From: CAVOEB01 sp965249645
Lineage (GTDB): Bacteria; Pseudomonadota; Alphaproteobacteria; UBA828; JAPUJA01
DNA length: 64,000 nucleotides
NCBI GenBank assembly: GCA_965249645.1
Contig: CBDFML010000011.1
Coordinates: 62,001-126,000 of the forward strand
Reading direction: 5' to 3'
In this document: positions 1 through 8,904 of the stretch, piece by piece
How the letters are laid out: every line of letters starts with the position of its first letter
How positions within the stretch are numbered: the stretch's first letter is position 1
Translations under genes and position numbers: made by a program
The notes under the pieces: generated by a model
What the model was told of the DNA's origin: nothing
Database searches by the model: none
Seen by the model: the letters and a program-made list of their open reading frames with translations, nothing else

Positions 1-355
1 TACCGCAGAGAAGCCGCGCATTCGGCAGCGCTTCATGAATCGCCCCGATGCAGAGCGGTGTGGTGTAGGTGGTGGAAAATTCGCCGCAGACCTTCCCGTT
101 GCCCAATCGGATTGCGGCCGCATAATCCTCGGCGATCATCCAGGTCACGGAGCCGCTCCACACGTTGAATTCCTTCTTTGCCCGACCGCCCGACTGCTTG
201 GTCGTCATGTAAATTTCGGGGTGCTCCTTCAACATTTCGAACAGCCAGGTCGTGCCCGCCTTGGCAAAAGCCAGGCCGATGAAATCGAGACGCGGCGCCC
301 TGTCGGTATCGCGGAAAGCCTCGATGAGCTGTTGCTGGATCGGGAGGTAGGTCAA
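1..355 (-). CDS. Sulfotransferase, N-terminal part, cut by window edge
   Basis: The first 118 residues of a PAPS-dependent sulfotransferase-like protein are present; the rest lies outside the window. The reading is LDFIGLAFAKAGTTWL, where KAGTTWL fits the 5'-phosphosulfate-binding loop, followed by the usual helix (FEMLKEHPEIYMTTKQ) and a KEFNVW segment. No ATG is available upstream of the binding loop because a TGA closes the frame; the only plausible start is the TTG at 355. It lies 112 bases downstream of the carbamoyltransferase and in the same direction, so it is probably the operon's tail or a following unit. It would move sulfate onto a glycan or lipid in the cytoplasm, matching the ATP-sulfurylase fusion at 11.3 kb. 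Family call is firm; substrate unknown. Confidence 0.82.
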   Translation of the reverse strand, partial: MTYLPIQQQLIEAFRDTDRAPRLDFIGLAFAKAGTTWLFEMLKEHPEIYMTTKQSGGRAKKEFNVWSGSVTWMIAEDYAAAIRLGNGKVCGEFSTTYTTPLCIGAIHEALPNARLLCG

Positions 356-467
356 GCTGAATGCACCCTGGTTACGGCCGAAGGCGGATCAATCCCATGA
401 GTCCCACAACGCCACAAAGCAGGCTCACAGCACTCCAAAGCGGCGGCATAGCAACCTCGAAGCAATG

Positions 468-2207
468 TCAGCCAGCGCGCTCGTCCCGGACGCGGCTGAT
501 CACCAGCGTGTTCAGCGCGAGGTGATCGAGGTCCGAGCGAAGGAATACATCCACCGCCTCGGCCGGTGTGTTGACGATGGGAAAGCCGTGAAGGTTGAAC
601 GAGGTGTTCAGGACGGTGCCGCGTCCCGTCCGGTCCTCAAAGCATGTCAGCAACCGGTGGAAATCGGAATTGGTGGGCACATCCACCAACTGCGGCCTGA
701 CGGTGCGATCGGCAGGATGGCTGCCGGCGACGAGATCGGCGTACCCCTCGGCGCGCGCCTGGTAGGCGAACGTCATGAAGCGCGGGTCGAGCTTCTTGGG
801 GTCGTCGAAATAGCGCGCCGCACTTTCCGCCCGGATCGACGGGGCAAAGGGCATCCAGAAATCCCGCAGCTTGATCATGCGGTTGATTCGGTCGACGGTT
901 CGCCAATCCTGCGCACTGGCAAGGATGCTGCGGTTGCCCAGCGCGCGCGCGCCCCATTCCATTCGCCCCCGGCAGCGGGCAACAACATCGCCGGCGGCAA
1001 GCAGCTCTGCGATTCGATCTTCAATATCCTGGGGCTCCTCCCAGACGAACCCTGGCATATCCTTGACCGCGTTCAGCGCCTCGCGCTCCTCTGCGCCATC
1101 ATGGTCTGGTCCCAGATAAAGATCCGGCCAACGCCGAGCAATTGCAGCGCCCGGGTCAGCCACTGCGTGGTGACGGTACAGACAGGCGCCGATCGAAAGC
1201 GATTCGTCTGACGCGCTCGGCATAACATAGATCGACGCCACTTCAGGCAGCGCGGCGAGCAACATGTTTGCCTTCACGTTCATGAAAACGCCGCCGGCGC
1301 ACACCAAATTCGCGATGCCAGTGGACGCGACGCAGCCCCGAACCCAGGTCAGCAGCATTTCCTCTGTGAAACGCTGAGTGGCTCCCGCGACAACGTCAAA
1401 GCGGACCCGTTCAAACTCCCGACACAGGTATTCGTAGGCATAATTTGTCGACAGTTCACCAACCTGCTCGAAGCGTAGTCCGTCGTCGGAGACCCGGAGC
1501 AATCGACGCAGCGAATTGGCTGCCTGTTCGCAGCGCTCGGGGCTGGCATACGGCGCCAATCCCATCAGTTTATATTCGTGCTCCCACGGCTGCATTCCCA
1601 TCATCAGGGTCACTCGGGAATAGATTTTCCCCAGCGATGCATGCCGATCCGTCTCGGCGATTCGTTCGATCCGGTTGCCGCGGCAGACAGACACCGTTGC
1701 GGCCAGCCCATCGCCGGCGCCATCGCAGGTCAGGCCGAGCACAGGACCGTCAACCGTCACATTGGGCGCCGTGTAGTAAGCCGCCGCCAGATGGGCCAGG
1801 TGATGCTCGACAAAAACGACGTGCGATTCGGGCAATCCGAGATGGGAGCATACGGTGTCGACTCGTTCACGTCGGCGGGCCTCGAAAATGGTCTTCCGGT
1901 AATCGCCCGGCTCGCTGAGCACGGCTCGTTGTTTCTCGATCCCGACGACGTACCACGGCTCGAGGTCGCGCAGGTGATCCGGCGAATGCATGAAATTGGA
2001 CGCGTAGGCGACTTCGCTTAACGTCGTGGAATCGACTCCCCCAAGACGCAATACTTCCTCAATCGTTTTGCGGGGATACCCCACCTCGTTTTTGGTTCGG
2101 GTCAACCTTTCCTCAGAGACCGATGCGACGATCGCACCGTCAGCGGACAACGTGGCGCCACAGTTGTGGCCGTCATGGATGCCGAGAATATAGCGGGTCG
2201 ATGTCAT
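468..2207 (-). CDS. O-carbamoyltransferase, NodU/CmcH family (copy 1)
   Basis: This 579-residue protein has the full NodU/CmcH length and layout. The N-terminal half is a Kae1-like domain with the metal-binding VEHHLAHLAAAYY segment and MGMQPWEHEYKLMGLAPYA; the C-terminal half carries the signature RMEWGARALGNRSILA and the closing LNTSFNLHGFPIV. Such enzymes use carbamoyl phosphate and ATP to put a carbamoyl group on a sugar hydroxyl. The ATG at 2207 overlaps the stop of the upstream deacetylase by 4 bases (ATGA), so translation is likely coupled. A second, clearly diverged member lies at 22.6 kb, so two different hydroxyls or sugars may be modified. The acceptor sugar cannot be read from the sequence. 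Confidence 0.93.
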   Translation of the reverse strand: MTSTRYILGIHDGHNCGATLSADGAIVASVSEERLTRTKNEVGYPRKTIEEVLRLGGVDSTTLSEVAYASNFMHSPDHLRDLEPWYVVGIEKQRAVLSEPGDYRKTIFEARRRERVDTVCSHLGLPESHVVFVEHHLAHLAAAYYTAPNVTVDGPVLGLTCDGAGDGLAATVSVCRGNRIERIAETDRHASLGKIYSRVTLMMGMQPWEHEYKLMGLAPYASPERCEQAANSLRRLLRVSDDGLRFEQVGELSTNYAYEYLCREFERVRFDVVAGATQRFTEEMLLTWVRGCVASTGIANLVCAGGVFMNVKANMLLAALPEVASIYVMPSASDESLSIGACLYRHHAVADPGAAIARRWPDLYLGPDHDGAEEREALNAVKDMPGFVWEEPQDIEDRIAELLAAGDVVARCRGRMEWGARALGNRSILASAQDWRTVDRINRMIKLRDFWMPFAPSIRAESAARYFDDPKKLDPRFMTFAYQARAEGYADLVAGSHPADRTVRPQLVDVPTNSDFHRLLTCFEDRTGRGTVLNTSFNLHGFPIVNTPAEAVDVFLRSDLDHLALNTLVISRVRDERAG

Positions 2208-2932
2208 GAGGGATCCTTGCCATCGCGATAAACTTGATTGTTCGCCGCCAGTTCGTCGCGAACCGTGCGGTCGCGTGTCTTAACCAGGCGATCGAGCTTC
2301 TCGCGAGGGCTTTCGCTCTCGTCCCCGTCCCACCAGATCGCATGGGTCAGCAACTGCAACGCCCGACCCTCAACCACAGCGGTATTCTCAAGCGGATGAT
2401 CACGATGCCAGCCCCCGCGCGAATCCGAGCAATAGCCGATCTCGTCGATAAACCGGCTTTCGTAGCTGTTCCGCCGGCCTGCCAACGTCCGGTCGCACGG
2501 CACCAGCCCCGGCGCGGGGCGATGAAAGCTGATGGTCTCGACGGGACGTCCGAGCAGCGATTCGAGCAGGGCGCATTCCCTGGCCGTCCCCTCTTCGATC
2601 GCTTCGAACGCGCCATCATAGAGCGCCGAATCGAGATGCAGACCGATTTCGTGTCCGCCCTCGATTATACCCTCAAGTGCGGCGACACTGGCGGGGGCAA
2701 AGGGGTTGTACATCTCGCTGCGCAACAACACGAAATAACTGGCGCGCCATCCTGCCTCGCTTTCCAGCGAAGCTAGACGCGCCGCACTCTGCAACGACTG
2801 ATCGACGTCGTGACGCAGGACGAGGTGGCGCATGTTTGGTTCGACATCCGCAAAACTCCTAACCTCGTAGCCTTGAGTGAGCAAGGAGCCGACCAGGGTA
2901 CGGTAGCCATCGAACGTGAAGGGGATGTTTAT
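2204..2932 (-). CDS. Polysaccharide deacetylase-like protein, probable ATA start
   Basis: About 242 residues beginning INIPFTFDGYRTLV. A NodB-type metal site is visible: LRHDVDQS near residue 42 and EIGLHLD near residue 100, followed by ISFHRPAPG. It probably removes an acyl group from a sugar of the glycan made here. There is no ATG, GTG or TTG at the right place: the frame runs upstream deep into the asparagine-synthase gene. An ATA at 2932 overlaps the TAA of that gene as ATAA, mirroring the ATGA and GTGA joins used elsewhere in the operon, and gives the N-terminus expected for the family. An internal TTG near residue 17 is the alternative but would cut the first strand. Function call is moderate, start is tentative. 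Confidence 0.7.
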   Translation of the reverse strand: MNIPFTFDGYRTLVGSLLTQGYEVRSFADVEPNMRHLVLRHDVDQSLQSAARLASLESEAGWRASYFVLLRSEMYNPFAPASVAALEGIIEGGHEIGLHLDSALYDGAFEAIEEGTARECALLESLLGRPVETISFHRPAPGLVPCDRTLAGRRNSYESRFIDEIGYCSDSRGGWHRDHPLENTAVVEGRALQLLTHAIWWDGDESESPREKLDRLVKTRDRTVRDELAANNQVYRDGKDPS

Positions 2933-4671
2933 GGCACGTCCTTTACAGCCGCACCGAGCGGGCGGCCGTCGAGCTTGAGCCCCTTTGCACGAAGATAGGC
3001 CTCGTTGTGATAGGCGAGCCCATTTCGTCGATCCCGCGAGTCGGAAACGGCGCGGCTGTAAGGAAGCACGGCATAGGTGCACAGATTGTCCATCCAGTAG
3101 CCGAAGACCCGACGCTCGAAGCTATGCCAACGCTTGCGGCCGAGCGGTGCGTGAGCAATCTTCGCGGCGAAACGGATCGGTTTCAGCCAACGGGGACGGA
3201 TGGTCTTTGCGTTGACCGGAATACCGCGCCAGACACCGCCCCAGTTTTTGGTCTCGAGCATCTCAACAAACAGACTTTGGCCAATTTTTGTATCGAGCGG
3301 TGCGGCCTGCCAGAAATCGAGATAGTCGTCGGCCCAAAGAGGCAAGCGCCAATCATGGCCGAAATGTTCGTAAACCCGTTGACCGTTGATGACGTACTTG
3401 CTTTGGCGATCCTGGAATTCGCACCATTCGTAAATCCCGTGATCTCCCGACGCGTCTGCCGGCATGCCTCCAACAGCCTCGATCTCCTGCTTGAGACGCG
3501 TCCCGATCCGCGCGAGGTGGTCCGGAGCTTGAAGAAAGTTCCACTGTTGATAATGCTTGGCCACCAAGGCGCCGATCACCCGTGCCCGCCGAGCCGCCGG
3601 AGACGCGTCCGGCGAGCGCTCGCGCAGCGCTTCGGGCACATGATTCCCGGTGATGAAATCGCCCGATTGGCCGTTGACGATCAACGCGTCGTCGGGCAGG
3701 AAACCGTCCCGCTTAAGCTCGCGCAGCGCCAGGTAATCCTGGGGGAAATGAATACCGGTCAGGCTGTCGGCGGAATCGACGTAGGCGCCGTAATCCTCGC
3801 TTTGGAAGACGTCTTTCATCCGGCGGGGCGAATAGGGCACGAACCGCCAATCCAGGCCGAGCGTTTCGGCGACCCGGCGGCTCGTTTCAGCTTCGTGGTT
3901 GCCGGCTAGACCGTAGGCGAAGCAAACAATGTTCCGATAACCGAGGTGAACCAGGCTGCTGACGACGAGGCGCGAATCCCGCCCCGCGCTCAACGGCACC
4001 GCGATTGGCCGACCGTCCGCTTCGTCGATGAGGCGAGAGAAAATTTCGAGCGTCACGTCAGCGAGGCCGCGGCGCAATGACTCGCGCTCGGCCGCGCTCG
4101 GCCGCCAGGGCATGAAGCGATGATAACGACCGAGCTCCAACTCGGCCGTCCCGTCCGACAGCAGCAGAAACTGACCGGGTCCCAATTGCCGAACGCCGCG
4201 GTAAACCGTGTCGTCGCCGATGGTAAACCCGGACATCCCGACAGCCATCGAGGCGACGGAATCCGCGTCATCGGGGCCGAGCCCGAGTGCGTCGACGAGG
4301 GGCGCCGCTTCCTGCGCGATGACCGCGCCCTCCGCCGTGCGGCCCCAAATCAGAGGGATCGAGCGGATCCGGTCGACCGCGGCAAACGCCCAGCCGGGCG
4401 CACGCGCGACAATCGCAAAATGGCCGTGCAGGCCCGCGAGCCACCGATCCAGCGCGCAAGCGTCTGGCGGGTTGCGCCAGGACCCGACCACTTTGGCGAG
4501 CCCGGCAAGGCTCGTTTGTTCCGGCCATCCCTTGAGCCAAAGCTCCACCGGCCCGGTCCGGTGGCACTGCCAACCGCGCCGCTTGGTGAGTGCAATGCGG
4601 ACGCGAGGTGCAACATCGGCGAGGCCGACAGCCCGCCCCGCGAGCGATTGGGATGTCATGGAGTCCGCCAT
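2929..4671 (-). CDS. Asparagine synthase-like amidotransferase
   Basis: 580 residues with an AsnB-type organisation. Residues about 60-200 resemble the class-II glutaminase half (LHGHFAIVARAPGWAFAAVDRIRSIPL), and the C-terminal half carries the ATP-pyrophosphatase loop PLSAGRDSR. The catalytic Cys2 of true glutaminases is missing, since the protein begins MADSMTSQ, so it may take free ammonia or an amine donor, or adenylate another substrate. Such proteins are common in exopolysaccharide and glycan loci, where they amidate uronic or nonulosonic acids; that role here is inference. The gene starts three bases after the stop of the upstream gene; a second ATG at codon 5 is also possible. Confidence 0.82.
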   Translation of the reverse strand: MADSMTSQSLAGRAVGLADVAPRVRIALTKRRGWQCHRTGPVELWLKGWPEQTSLAGLAKVVGSWRNPPDACALDRWLAGLHGHFAIVARAPGWAFAAVDRIRSIPLIWGRTAEGAVIAQEAAPLVDALGLGPDDADSVASMAVGMSGFTIGDDTVYRGVRQLGPGQFLLLSDGTAELELGRYHRFMPWRPSAAERESLRRGLADVTLEIFSRLIDEADGRPIAVPLSAGRDSRLVVSSLVHLGYRNIVCFAYGLAGNHEAETSRRVAETLGLDWRFVPYSPRRMKDVFQSEDYGAYVDSADSLTGIHFPQDYLALRELKRDGFLPDDALIVNGQSGDFITGNHVPEALRERSPDASPAARRARVIGALVAKHYQQWNFLQAPDHLARIGTRLKQEIEAVGGMPADASGDHGIYEWCEFQDRQSKYVINGQRVYEHFGHDWRLPLWADDYLDFWQAAPLDTKIGQSLFVEMLETKNWGGVWRGIPVNAKTIRPRWLKPIRFAAKIAHAPLGRKRWHSFERRVFGYWMDNLCTYAVLPYSRAVSDSRDRRNGLAYHNEAYLRAKGLKLDGRPLGAAVKDVP

Positions 4672-4674
4672 GCC

Positions 4675-6306
4675 CTAGCTCGCCCCATCGCCCATCAGCA
4701 ACGCCCGGACTTCGCCGGGATCGATCCGCAACCGGCCGCCCCGCAGAGCTTCCTCGAGTTCGTCCGGCTCGATATGCGGCCGGTTGCGGTGATCGAAACG
4801 CGCCCGGATCACCCGACATCGGCGCTCGATCATCGCGCGTGCTGCGTCGCTGAAGGCCGGATTGCCCAAATCGATGAACACGATCGGACGATCGGTGCAC
4901 AGCGCCTCGGCAAATGTCGTCGATTGGCCGTAGTCGAACAGAAACGCGTCGGCTTCGGCGATATGACTTTCAAACGGCGCCGCGCTCGTGGCCGCGACCG
5001 CGCCGAGCGGGTGCGGCTGGCCGCGCAGCAAGCCTTCGGGATGTGGCTTGCAGCGGAGATCGAGTGGCATCGCCTGCACCATCTCGACGAGCCGGAACTG
5101 CCAGTCGAGATAAATAACATCCGGGAGCAGCGGCGGCAGGAACTGACGAGCGCCGCGCAAGATCGTCGGGGCGTAGATCACCCGCCGACACGCCGGCTCT
5201 GCGCGCAATGGTGCGTCGAGCTCCAATGCGTTAAGCGGCGATGGCCCGTCATGCCCGACGATTTCGACCGCCGTGCTTCGCGGCATCAGGGACGCGGCGC
5301 CTGTCGATTCCAGATTGCGCGCCGCGCCGGAGGTTTCAGCAACGTAGCGGTCGCTCACCGCCAGGTCGCTGAACGCGAAGGCCTCGGGCAGCCCCGTCAT
5401 CGCGGCAAACCACCCGTGCCCGAAACGGGTGACGTGCCCGCCGCGCCTCTGAACTTCGAGGCCGACCGCGCGACTCGGATAATAGCCGCCCGATCCCGAC
5501 CACAGGCGCCGGGGCAGAGCCCGGAGTTGTTGAAGTCCCGCGAGGTCAATCGCGGCGCGGCCCAGGGCCGGGGGGATTTTTGGCCTTACGAGAGCATACA
5601 AACGATCTCGGTAGGGCTCATCCAATCCCGTGATTCGGCTAATCGCCCGCGCCAGAGTTTCCGCAATGTCGTCGATCTGTTTGGCCAAATCGCCATCGGA
5701 CAGGCCCGCGCGTGCGCGTGCCGCAGCAAGAATCATCTCCGCATGCCGAAACCCGACCCGCTGCCTCGCCGCTCGCGCGGCATCGATCAGCAGCTCGTTA
5801 TGGCTGACTGCGGTGATTTCCGGAGCCGCCAGGGCGGCAGGCACCCGCCAGAACGGCGTCCAACTGGCAACCCGCGCTGTCCGACGCAAGAAAACGCCGC
5901 GCGGATGGGATATCGGCTTGAACGGCGAAGCGGCTACCGCGCCGTCTTCAGGCGCCTCGCCCCGGAACCGGGCGCGCGACGCGGGCCCCCCCACCAGACA
6001 GGTGCCCTGTCGGACCTCCGCCTGGGCGACGAAGGCCATTTCGGCCAACGCACGAGCCTCGGCCATGACCGACCCCAGACCGAGCAAGGCGGCGCGGTGC
6101 AGGGTTTCGTCGGCAATGGCGTCACAGACCGCGAGTATTTCCGTCGTCACGTCCCGACAAATCCGAAAGCTCTCACGGTACGACACCGGCCAAAACACCG
6201 CGTCGCGCCAACCCGGCAGCGCCCCGCTCGCCTCAAAGTCGAACGGGGCTCCCTCGGTTCGACGGGAAGCGACACGAGTCACGGACATGACGGCACGCTC
6301 AGTCAT
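4675..6306 (-). CDS. Putative GT-B type glycosyltransferase of the glycan locus
   Basis: About 543 residues, not matched to a named family with certainty. The C-terminal third looks like a GT-B nucleotide-binding half: VIYAPTILRGARQF, then LRCKPHPEG (as in Kdo and glycerophosphate transferases), then FDYGQSTTFAEAL, a donor-site-like segment before the C-terminal helices. The N-terminal part is mostly helical and Ala/Arg-rich. It follows pseI with a start overlapping that gene's stop by 8 bases (ATG at 6306); an ATG at 6288 is equally possible. Position between pseI and the asparagine-synthase-like gene suggests transfer of, or onto, a nonulosonic acid. No signal peptide or membrane span is evident, so cytoplasmic. 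Confidence 0.6.
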   Translation of the reverse strand: MTERAVMSVTRVASRRTEGAPFDFEASGALPGWRDAVFWPVSYRESFRICRDVTTEILAVCDAIADETLHRAALLGLGSVMAEARALAEMAFVAQAEVRQGTCLVGGPASRARFRGEAPEDGAVAASPFKPISHPRGVFLRRTARVASWTPFWRVPAALAAPEITAVSHNELLIDAARAARQRVGFRHAEMILAAARARAGLSDGDLAKQIDDIAETLARAISRITGLDEPYRDRLYALVRPKIPPALGRAAIDLAGLQQLRALPRRLWSGSGGYYPSRAVGLEVQRRGGHVTRFGHGWFAAMTGLPEAFAFSDLAVSDRYVAETSGAARNLESTGAASLMPRSTAVEIVGHDGPSPLNALELDAPLRAEPACRRVIYAPTILRGARQFLPPLLPDVIYLDWQFRLVEMVQAMPLDLRCKPHPEGLLRGQPHPLGAVAATSAAPFESHIAEADAFLFDYGQSTTFAEALCTDRPIVFIDLGNPAFSDAARAMIERRCRVIRARFDHRNRPHIEPDELEEALRGGRLRIDPGEVRALLMGDGAS

Positions 6307-7354
6307 CCACATCCGTCCGGGAAAGCGGCGTTCCCCTGACCAACGGACGCCGGGTGCGCCGACCCAGCACCTCCGGCAGGTGCTTCGGCGCGAGACCGAA
6401 ACCGGGGCGTATCGAGCGGACGTTTTGTGGCGTGACCATTTCGCCCTCGGCAATATCGCTCACGACATAGAGCGAGCGCCGGAATACGGCGTTATCGGCT
6501 TCGCTCGGCGCCGGTTGGTATGTGATCCGGCCCAGGGACTGCCACGCGACCCGACAGGCTTCGACAAGCGACGCCAACTCGTCCGGCTCAAGGGAAAACG
6601 CCGCATCGGGACCGCCATCGTCCCGACACAGCGTCACATGTTTTTCGACGATCGCCGCGCCGAGCGCGATCGCTGCGACGGATACAGCGATGCCCGGGGT
6701 GTGATCCGAGAGACCCGTCACGAGGCCAAAGCGCTCCGCAAGATCCGGAAGCGTCCGAAGATTGCTGTCTTCTGGCGGCGTCGGGTAGCTGCTGGTGCAA
6801 TGGAGCAAGGCGATGGCGATGGCGCCGTCCCGACGCGCAGCCGTGACGGCATCAGAAATTTCGCCGACGTTGGCAAGACCGGTCGAAAGGATGAGCGGCT
6901 TGCCGGTCGTTGCGACCCGCTCGATCAACGGCAAATCCACGATTTCGAAGGAGGCGATCTTATAGGCTGGAGCGCCGAGCGTCTCAAGGAAGTCGATCGC
7001 CGTCGGATCGAACGGACTGCTGAAGACGGTCAATCCCAGTTCGCGACCGCGCTCGAACAGGGCCTCGTGCCACTCCCATGGCGTATGCGCCTCGTTGTAG
7101 AGTTCGTACAGCGTACGGCCCTGCCACAAACCGCTTTCGATCCGAAATCCGGGACCGTCGTGATCGAGGGTGATGGTATCGGCCGTGTAGGTCTGGATTT
7201 TTGCCGCGTCCGCACCGGACTCCTTGATCGCATCGAGCAATGCCAGCGCCCGGCCGAGATCGCCGTTGTGGTTTCCAGAAAGCTCGGCAACGACATAGGG
7301 AGGTGCATCGCGGCCGATTTCGCGACTGTCGATCTCGACGACGGGGCCGTTCAT
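6299..7354 (-). CDS. pseI: Pseudaminic acid synthase, NeuB family
   Basis: 351 residues. It condenses a 6-deoxy-diacetamido hexose with phosphoenolpyruvate to form the nine-carbon acid. Seen in the sequence: YVVAELSGNHNGD at the N-terminus, KIQTYTADTITLD, the barrel segments KIASFEI and LILSTGLANVGEI, LLHCTSSYPTPPED, GLSDHTPGI, VEKHVTL, and a C-terminal SAF (antifreeze-like) domain of about 60 residues ending in the family's RSLYVVSDIAEGE style. The immediate upstream gene is a pseG-pseH fusion joined by ATGA, which is why I prefer PseI to LegI or NeuB; a separate synthase sits at 27.2 kb with the leg genes. Overall family is certain, exact product inferred from context. Confidence 0.87.
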   Translation of the reverse strand: MNGPVVEIDSREIGRDAPPYVVAELSGNHNGDLGRALALLDAIKESGADAAKIQTYTADTITLDHDGPGFRIESGLWQGRTLYELYNEAHTPWEWHEALFERGRELGLTVFSSPFDPTAIDFLETLGAPAYKIASFEIVDLPLIERVATTGKPLILSTGLANVGEISDAVTAARRDGAIAIALLHCTSSYPTPPEDSNLRTLPDLAERFGLVTGLSDHTPGIAVSVAAIALGAAIVEKHVTLCRDDGGPDAAFSLEPDELASLVEACRVAWQSLGRITYQPAPSEADNAVFRRSLYVVSDIAEGEMVTPQNVRSIRPGFGLAPKHLPEVLGRRTRRPLVRGTPLSRTDVDD

Positions 7355-8904
7355 CGAACCGCTCCAGTGCCGCGGTCCGTCGCCACGACATCCAGCGGTC
7401 GAGTGGCCTGACGAAATATTGCGGCGGGCCGACTGACATAGCCGCCATTCTCGACACCGTAGCCGGCCCGCTGGAACAGAGCATGCGATGCCTCGTTTCC
7501 GGGCAGCACTTCGGCCCAGAACACGGTCTCGGGAAGGAGCCGGCGGATCAGCGTGAGTGCAGCAGACCCCAGCCCCTGGCGCATCCGATCCGGCGCGATG
7601 AAGATCGACACCTCGTAATCCTCTTGCGCCTCCCGCCGATCCAGCCTGACGACGCCCGCCGGTGTCTCGCCGTGGAGCACGATATTGAAGATGCAGCAGG
7701 GAGCGGCGAGACGAGCGGCAAACCAATGCGCGTGGTCGTCCGAGGTGGGCACGGAGGGATCGCGCGCGAACTGTCGCGTGCTCGGGGCCTGCTGCCAGTC
7801 GAGCAGCCGGGCCTCGTCGGCAGCCACCACCGGCCTCAAACGAACGGCACGGCCGTCTCGCGCCCGGAGGGGAGCGACCGCCTGCACGATTCGCGCAGCA
7901 CCCAGCCCGTCGCACAGCACGCTTGCGGCACGCGTCATGCAATCGCGCTCGTCGGGATCGGCAAGAAGTCTGCCCAATCCCTTGGCCATCGCATCGACGC
8001 TGGCACCGGATTCATCACCCACGACATGCGCCGCCCCGGCGGCAGCCAAGCCCGCCGCTGTCGCGCGTTGATTGGCTGCGGTGCAGGCCACCACGGACGG
8101 CAAACCTAGGCAGCACCGCTCGAGCGCTCCGATGCCGCCGGCTCCAAGCGCGAGATCGCTTGCCGCGAGGAGAGGAACGACATCATCGAGCGCCTCGTGC
8201 AGGACCGCGCGGCTCAAGGACGTCTCGGCAAGAGCCCGGACCGCCCGGACATGAGGCGCGCCGCGGCCCAGCAGGATATCGACCGCACAGTCGATGCTCG
8301 CACCGGCAACCGCCTGCAGAGCGTCGGCTGTGACATTGTCAGGATCGGTGGCGCCAAAGGAAACCAGGATACGGCGCGGCGTCCCGCCAGCGCCACGCCG
8401 GGACAAAACCGTCTCGCGGGCGCGCGCAAAGCCCGGGCGCAGGGGCAAGTAGGCGGGCCCCAACAACCGCAGGCAGCCGTCCGGCACGATCCGGGCGTAA
8501 TCATCGCCACCGCGACCAGGCGCCGGGTCGACAAGAAAGTCGCTATCGTGAGTTCGGTCAAGCAAGTCGTCGAATACGAGGATTTTTGCCGCCCACGGTC
8601 GGCAGGCGCGCTCGAATTCGGCGTCGCGGCCATAGTTATCCACGACGAGAAGGTCGCACCCCCCGGGCCACCGAGCCGCCATCGCGACCGCTTCGTCCGT
8701 CGCTGCGACATCCAACGTGACAAGGTCCAGCCGTTGCGCTGTAAACGCGGGCATCGCGTCGCCGCCATCGCGACCGATGGCTATTGCCGTGTCCCAGCCT
8801 TCTTGCCGCAGCCGTTCGGCGAGGGTCAAACAGCGCATAACGTGGCCGGCGCCGATTTGCGGCGTCGCGTCGGCCCGGAAGACGGCGAGGGGCTTAAGCC
8901 TCAC
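7351..8904 (-). CDS. pseG: PseG-PseH fusion: UDP-sugar hydrolase plus N-acetyltransferase
   Basis: 517 residues in two parts. Residues 1 to about 335 are PseG: FRADATPQIGAGHVMRCLTL at the start, LVVDNYGRDAEF, ILVFDDL, the GT-B-like SFGATDPDN and LALGAGGIGALERCCLGLPS. PseG releases UDP from UDP-2,4-diacetamido-2,4,6-trideoxyaltrose. Residues about 350-500 form a GNAT acetyltransferase (VRLRPVVAADEARLLDW, YEVSIFIAPDRMRQGLGSAAL, FQRAGYG), which is PseH, the 4-amino N-acetylase acting one step earlier. A single chain carrying consecutive steps fits channelling. The start at 8904 overlaps the methyltransferase end by 11 bases. It is a well-supported call; acyl donor (acetyl-CoA or other) is not visible. 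Confidence 0.9.
   Translation of the reverse strand: MRLKPLAVFRADATPQIGAGHVMRCLTLAERLRQEGWDTAIAIGRDGGDAMPAFTAQRLDLVTLDVAATDEAVAMAARWPGGCDLLVVDNYGRDAEFERACRPWAAKILVFDDLLDRTHDSDFLVDPAPGRGGDDYARIVPDGCLRLLGPAYLPLRPGFARARETVLSRRGAGGTPRRILVSFGATDPDNVTADALQAVAGASIDCAVDILLGRGAPHVRAVRALAETSLSRAVLHEALDDVVPLLAASDLALGAGGIGALERCCLGLPSVVACTAANQRATAAGLAAAGAAHVVGDESGASVDAMAKGLGRLLADPDERDCMTRAASVLCDGLGAARIVQAVAPLRARDGRAVRLRPVVAADEARLLDWQQAPSTRQFARDPSVPTSDDHAHWFAARLAAPCCIFNIVLHGETPAGVVRLDRREAQEDYEVSIFIAPDRMRQGLGSAALTLIRRLLPETVFWAEVLPGNEASHALFQRAGYGVENGGYVSRPAAIFRQATRPLDVVATDRGTGAVR

Noticed and set aside
1..355. Apparent frameshift in the sulfotransferase near 190
   Set aside because: On a second reading of the reverse complement the frame is continuous; the first impression came from dropping three bases.
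4120..6339. 739-codon open frame on the plus strand
   Set aside because: It lies opposite two genes with clear domains, has no recognisable motifs and is rich in Arg, Pro and Ala, typical of a shadow frame in GC-rich DNA.
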